From assembly GCA_019685655.1 (NCBI GenBank), contig JABFQP010000001.1, forward strand, positions 124,001 through 188,000: a stretch of 64,000 bases of DNA, given 5' to 3'. The translations under genes were made by a program, and so were the position numbers. The DNA comes from Candidatus Bathyarchaeota archaeon A05DMB-5 (GTDB lineage Archaea; Thermoproteota; Bathyarchaeia; Bathyarchaeales; Bathycorpusculaceae). Under the pieces are notes generated by a model, which made no database searches, was not told where the DNA came from, and saw only the letters and a list, made by a program, of their open reading frames with translations. Shown here in pieces: positions 60,760-64,000 of the stretch (the stretch's first letter is position 1; the number at the start of each line of letters is the position of its first letter).

Positions 60760-60982
60760 AGCATTTATTCCTACCTGAAATGTTTGAAAAAGTAATTGAA
60801 AACGAAAAGTAATAGTATTTGTATGTCACAAAACCTAACGCAATCTAACGATTATGATTTAAGTAGTTGATTAAAATTTAGAACTTCACAAGAATATCGG
60901 AAGTAAATTCTAACGATTCAGCCTCAATTCGTGAACAAACGTTAAAAATCCAATAGCGCTAGATAGCAGTTGTGAATGTTTC

Positions 60983-62083
60983 ATGAAGCCAGTGATGGTT
61001 GTCGTTGGCACAAGACCAGAAATAATAAAAATGGCACCGGTTATCAGAGCTTTACGTAAGAACAAGATACCGTCAATTTTTGTCCATTGCGGCCAACACT
61101 ACGATTACAACATGTCTCAACAATTTATTGAAGAGCTTGAACTTCCAATGCCAGATTACGGATATAAACTAAAAGCTTACTCTCAAGGAGCGCAAACTGC
61201 ACGCATAATAGTTCACATGGAACAATTATTAAAAAAAGTGTTGCCCGCTCTGGTTTTGGTAGAAGGAGACACAAACGGAGTTTTAGCAACCGCTTTGGCG
61301 GCAGTCAAGTTGGGAATTCCGGTGGGGCATGTAGAGGCGGGATTGAGAAGTTTTGATTTGCGCATGCCCGAAGAACATAACAGACGCTTAACAGACCATG
61401 TTTCTACTTACCTGTTCGCCCCAACAAAAACAGCAGAAAACAACTTAAAAAAAGAAAACGTGTGGGGAAAAGTCTACGTCACCGGAAACACAGTGATAGA
61501 CGCGGTAGCTCAGCACTTGCCAATAGCAGAAAGAAAATCAAAAATACTGGAAACTGTCCGCTTCAAAAAATTCGCCTTAGCAACAGCCCACAGAGCAGAA
61601 AACGTAGATGACCTCAAGGTTCTCAAGAATTTTATGGAAGCCTTCGCAGAAGCACCAATACCAATAGTTTACCCGATGCACCCCCGCACAAAAAAGAGAC
61701 TACAACAGAACAAGATATACACTGAAATCAAGAAAACTGGAAATCTGCATATTCTGCCTCCACTTGGCTATCTAGACTTCTTGGTTTTAATGAAGAAATG
61801 TAAGATGATAGTGACCGATTCAGGCGGCATCCAGGAAGAAGCAACAGCGCCATCCATACGCAAACCAGTCTTGGTTATTCGCCTTTCCACCGAGAGACCA
61901 GAAGCCGTCGAAGCAGGTTTCGCCACGGTTGTTGGAGTGGAAAAGAAACAAATATTGAATGCTATTATAAAAACGTTGGAGCAACGAAAGGAACTTCCGA
62001 AAAAATCGCCTTATGGAAATGGAAATGCTGCTGAAAAAATTGTCCAAATAATCAAGGAAGAAATGAGTTTTAAATGTTTATGA
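60983..62083 (+). CDS. wecB: UDP-N-acetylglucosamine 2-epimerase
   Basis: This 366-residue enzyme converts UDP-GlcNAc to UDP-ManNAc. Marks are VVVGTRPEIIKMAPVIRAL, FVHCGQHYDYNMSQQF, LVEGDTNGVLATALAA, GHVEAGLRSFDLRMPEEHNRR and TDSGGIQEEATAP, the full family set. UDP-ManNAc would feed acidic sugars of N-glycans, in line with the sugar genes at 3.1 and 33-37 kb. Its 3' end overlaps the convergent PAC2 gene by 6 bases. Confidence 0.94.
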   Translation: MKPVMVVVGTRPEIIKMAPVIRALRKNKIPSIFVHCGQHYDYNMSQQFIEELELPMPDYGYKLKAYSQGAQTARIIVHMEQLLKKVLPALVLVEGDTNGVLATALAAVKLGIPVGHVEAGLRSFDLRMPEEHNRRLTDHVSTYLFAPTKTAENNLKKENVWGKVYVTGNTVIDAVAQHLPIAERKSKILETVRFKKFALATAHRAENVDDLKVLKNFMEAFAEAPIPIVYPMHPRTKKRLQQNKIYTEIKKTGNLHILPPLGYLDFLVLMKKCKMIVTDSGGIQEEATAPSIRKPVLVIRLSTERPEAVEAGFATVVGVEKKQILNAIIKTLEQRKELPKKSPYGNGNAAEKIVQIIKEEMSFKCL

Positions 62084-62851
62084 AATGTATGTAACTTTTT
62101 TATCTTCCTCTTTACGGGTTTCCTCTGCTTGCAAGGCTCTTTTCTCTTCTATCTTCTGCAAACGAACAACCATCTTCTCTGCTTTAGCGATTTCTTCGTC
62201 TAAACCATCTAAATTCACATCAAGGTTTAAGATTGATTTCAAAACTTCCAAAACACTTTTGGCAGCCCTTGGGTCTGGCAGGTACCCACGCGTTTCGCCT
62301 AAAAGGCAAAGAGCATCTATTTTTTTCAAACGAGCTAAGCCAAGAATCAAACCGGCAGTGCCGACTATGGGGCTTCCCATGGGGCTGAGCATGGCTTTGG
62401 CTTGTAATGCCTTGTTTAAAAGTTCTGGATTTGTTGCGGCTACGATTACTTTAGGTTTGTCTTTTACCTCGACGCGGTAACCGCCAATCGTTATTATCAA
62501 GCTTACTTTGTGCTGTTCAGCAAAGTTGAGAATGCGGTCTGAAATTTCGTATTGACCCTCAATTGTTTGTGCTTGGCTGTCGCCTGTGAAAAGTATGAGG
62601 TCGTTTTTTCCATTTTTGTTCTTCCAAAAGTGGAATGTTCCACGTAAAAGTCGAATTCCTCCTTTTTTGTTGACAAGCACGAAGTATGGAAAATGTGGAG
62701 AGTATAGGTACGCGAATTTTTCAGCCTTCAACTGTTTAATTAAATAGCGTATAGCGATTTTGCCGACAATCCCTAACCCAGGAAGCCCTTCAACCAGAAT
62801 AGGATTATTTAACTGAACCGTGACAAGTTCTTTAATGACGGTCTCTTTCAT
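62078..62851 (-). CDS. PAC2-family proteasome assembly chaperone-like protein
   Basis: This 257-residue protein fits the PAC2 family (proteasome assembly chaperone and archaeal PbaB relatives). It has LVEGLPGLGIVGKIAIRYLI near residue 18, PHFPYFVLVN, LILFTGDSQAQT, and GLILGLARLKKIDALCLLGETRGYLPDPRAAKSVLE, which I quote only in part here as a landmark at residues 167-200. The last 40 residues are charged helix. It follows nop10 in the conserved translation operon. Confidence 0.85.
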   Translation of the reverse strand: MKETVIKELVTVQLNNPILVEGLPGLGIVGKIAIRYLIKQLKAEKFAYLYSPHFPYFVLVNKKGGIRLLRGTFHFWKNKNGKNDLILFTGDSQAQTIEGQYEISDRILNFAEQHKVSLIITIGGYRVEVKDKPKVIVAATNPELLNKALQAKAMLSPMGSPIVGTAGLILGLARLKKIDALCLLGETRGYLPDPRAAKSVLEVLKSILNLDVNLDGLDEEIAKAEKMVVRLQKIEEKRALQAEETRKEEDKKVTYIS

Positions 62852-62854
62852 TTG

Positions 62855-63016
62855 TTAATCCTTCCTCTTTAAAGCCATCCTATACTTGAGGTATTTATCG
62901 TCAGGCGAGAATTTTGGCGGATGCGGTACACGAACTTTTCCACCGCAATATGGGCATCCATCACTTTTCAACGTGTATTTTCCGCATTTTTCACATTTTC
63001 TTAAGAGCCAAACCAC
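62855..63016 (-). CDS. nop10: H/ACA RNP protein Nop10
   Basis: A 53-residue protein starts at GTG 63016, overlapping the aIF2-alpha stop by one base (TAGTG). It matches Nop10, which supports pseudouridine synthase Cbf5 in H/ACA particles: LLRKCEKCGKYTLKSDGCPYCGG, here split as KCEKCGKYTL and CPYCGGKV, then PHPPKFSPDDKYLKYR. It is short enough to be missed by many gene finders. The gap to PAC2 is 3 bases. Confidence 0.92.
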   Translation of the reverse strand: MVWLLRKCEKCGKYTLKSDGCPYCGGKVRVPHPPKFSPDDKYLKYRMALKRKD

Positions 63017-63816
63017 TACTTCTCCCTTCTAAAGACGCCTTGCCCGCCAGCTTTAGAAACATTAGAGATAACATTCTGAGCAATTCTTTGCAGAACATCC
63101 TCTGCACGCTTGTAATTTTCCGCCATAACCTCAATACAGTATTTTGGTGCGGCGACAACATAAAAGCGGAGCTTTGCGTCGCGGGATTTTTCAGCCTTTT
63201 TGGCGTTTAGAAAGGCTTCTTTGATGACTTTTACTCCGTTAGGCTTCATGCAACGAAGCTCAACTACGCCTTTTACACGAACCATTGGAACACGGATTCT
63301 TTCTTTTGCAACCTCAACGAGAACATTCGCAAGGTCTTCGGGCACGCCTATTTTTGTCAAAGCTTCCGTGCTTTCCCGCAAAGCCTTTTCGAATCCCTCA
63401 TAAAGTCCGTATTCTTTTTCGATTGGCGCACCGACTTTTTCATAAATACTTTCCAGCGGTTGTCCAGTTTTTTCGGCGATGCTTCTGAGTAGGGCTTCTG
63501 CTTTTCTTTCCTTTTTCCAAGACATGATTTTCTCGATTTTTTCTCTTTTTGTAACTCTTCTAAGGGATAAATCAATGTGTCCTTTTTCTACGTCCACCCG
63601 CAAAACTTTCAAAACAACTTTCTGCCCTTCGCGGACAAAATCTCGGATATTTCTAATCCAAGAAGAAGAAACTTCAGAAATGTGAAGCAATCCTTTCTTA
63701 TCATACTCATCCAGTTTAACATAAGCGCCATAATCTGTTACAGCTTCTACCGTGGCTATCACTAAGTCGCCCACTTCAGGCCATTCTTGCTTTTTAAAGG
63801 CCATTTTAGCGTTCAT
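63016..63816 (-). CDS. translation initiation factor aIF2 alpha
   Basis: aIF2-alpha helps aIF2-gamma deliver initiator tRNA to the ribosome. The 266-residue protein has an N-terminal S1 domain (DLVIATVEAVTDYGAYVKLDEY, DLSLRRVTKREKIEKI), a helical middle domain and a C-terminal alpha/beta domain (VKGVVELRCMKPNGVKVI). The serine phosphorylation loop of the eukaryotic factor is not discernible. Its ATG overlaps the S27e stop by 3 bases. Confidence 0.95.
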   Translation of the reverse strand: MNAKMAFKKQEWPEVGDLVIATVEAVTDYGAYVKLDEYDKKGLLHISEVSSSWIRNIRDFVREGQKVVLKVLRVDVEKGHIDLSLRRVTKREKIEKIMSWKKERKAEALLRSIAEKTGQPLESIYEKVGAPIEKEYGLYEGFEKALRESTEALTKIGVPEDLANVLVEVAKERIRVPMVRVKGVVELRCMKPNGVKVIKEAFLNAKKAEKSRDAKLRFYVVAAPKYCIEVMAENYKRAEDVLQRIAQNVISNVSKAGGQGVFRREK

Positions 63817-64000
63817 CCTCTTTCAAAAACCGCGACTATCTCACCCTTGATTATTGCTTTTCCACCGGACGGTGAAGCCAATTCGGTTCCGCAGACGTTG
63901 CAGTTGACCTTGTTTACGGCATGGTTGAAAACTAGTTGTTCATTTCCACATTTTTGACATTTCACTCTCAGGAAACTGCTTCTCGGTCTTGGAATAAGTT
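63813..64000 (-). CDS. rps27e: 30S ribosomal protein S27e (partial)
   Basis: The reading frame runs off the right edge of the window; 62 or so C-terminal residues are visible. They include RVKCQKCGNEQLVFNHAV and VNCNVCGTELASPSGG, the S27e zinc finger, and end with EIVAVFERG. The order S27e, aIF2-alpha, Nop10, PAC2 is a conserved archaeal operon. Confidence 0.93.
   Translation of the reverse strand, partial: LIPRPRSSFLRVKCQKCGNEQLVFNHAVNKVNCNVCGTELASPSGGKAIIKGEIVAVFERG

Noticed and set aside
1-64000. CRISPR arrays, cas genes, prophage or insertion sequences with transposase
   Set aside because: No short regularly spaced repeats, no Cas, phage structural or transposase proteins were seen; the only mobile signature is the tRNA-Leu cassette array.

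Overview
The window is a well-packed archaeal chromosome segment. Archaeal or eukaryote-type information genes are spread through it: an HMf-type histone, ribosomal S25e, S26e and S27e, RNA polymerase subunits Rpo6 and Rpo12, a thermosome, RFC large and small subunits, GINS plus MCM, aIF2-alpha, Nop10, Trm5 and Taw1. Starts are often TTG or GTG, and TATA boxes are clear. S25e and S26e together with HdrABC, an acyl-CoA dehydrogenase and ETF suggest a TACK-group anaerobe, most likely a Bathyarchaeia relative. That placement is an inference; no 16S rRNA gene is present.

Layout. 1-4.2 kb: histone, S25e, a cDPG-synthetase-like GTPase and a sugar aminotransferase. 4.3-6.9 kb: a serK-like serine kinase and trpB2 in translational overlap, diverging from a TrpY-like regulator across a helically phased operator array. 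7.0-13.6 kb: hdrACB, an acyl-CoA dehydrogenase and etfBA, an electron-transfer block. 13.7-23.4 kb: threonine-synthase-like enzyme, thermosome, rpo6, dihydroorotase, three CBS proteins, DUF4438, S26e and a phospholipid synthase. 23.6-28.2 kb: two tandem cassettes stacked on the 3' end of tRNA-Leu(GAG), each with a toxin-antitoxin-like pair; one also carries a frameshifted surface protein. 28.3-37.6 kb: Lrp regulator, glnA, guaA and a nucleotide-sugar operon. 37.6-49.5 kb: tRNA modification, a secreted Ig-like protein, glyA-like, nfi, a phosphohydrolase and RFC. 49.6-57.4 kb: a ribbon-helix-helix protein with Cys clusters, two glutamate dehydrogenases, a KaiC-like protein and a glutamate-synthase-like enzyme. 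57.5-64 kb: GINS-MCM, a pilin, wecB, and the PAC2-nop10-aIF2A-S27e operon.

Two structures stand out. First, 6-bp boxes resembling TGTACA/TGTTCA, spaced in multiples of 10 bp, occur before trpB2/trpY-like, the ribbon-helix-helix gene, the extended gdh and the glutamate-synthase gene; two of these promoters, about 48 kb apart, share a 15-mer with one mismatch. This looks like one amino-acid/nitrogen regulon. Second, the tRNA-Leu region has the pattern X-[core-P'-cargo-A]-[core-P'-cargo-A]-core-tRNA, as expected from two successive site-specific integrations of elements that share ends but carry no integrase. Other notable points are an O-phosphoserine route to tryptophan suggested by serK-trpB2, a GDH with a duplicated N-terminal domain, and a 66-bp identity tract between the two gdh genes.
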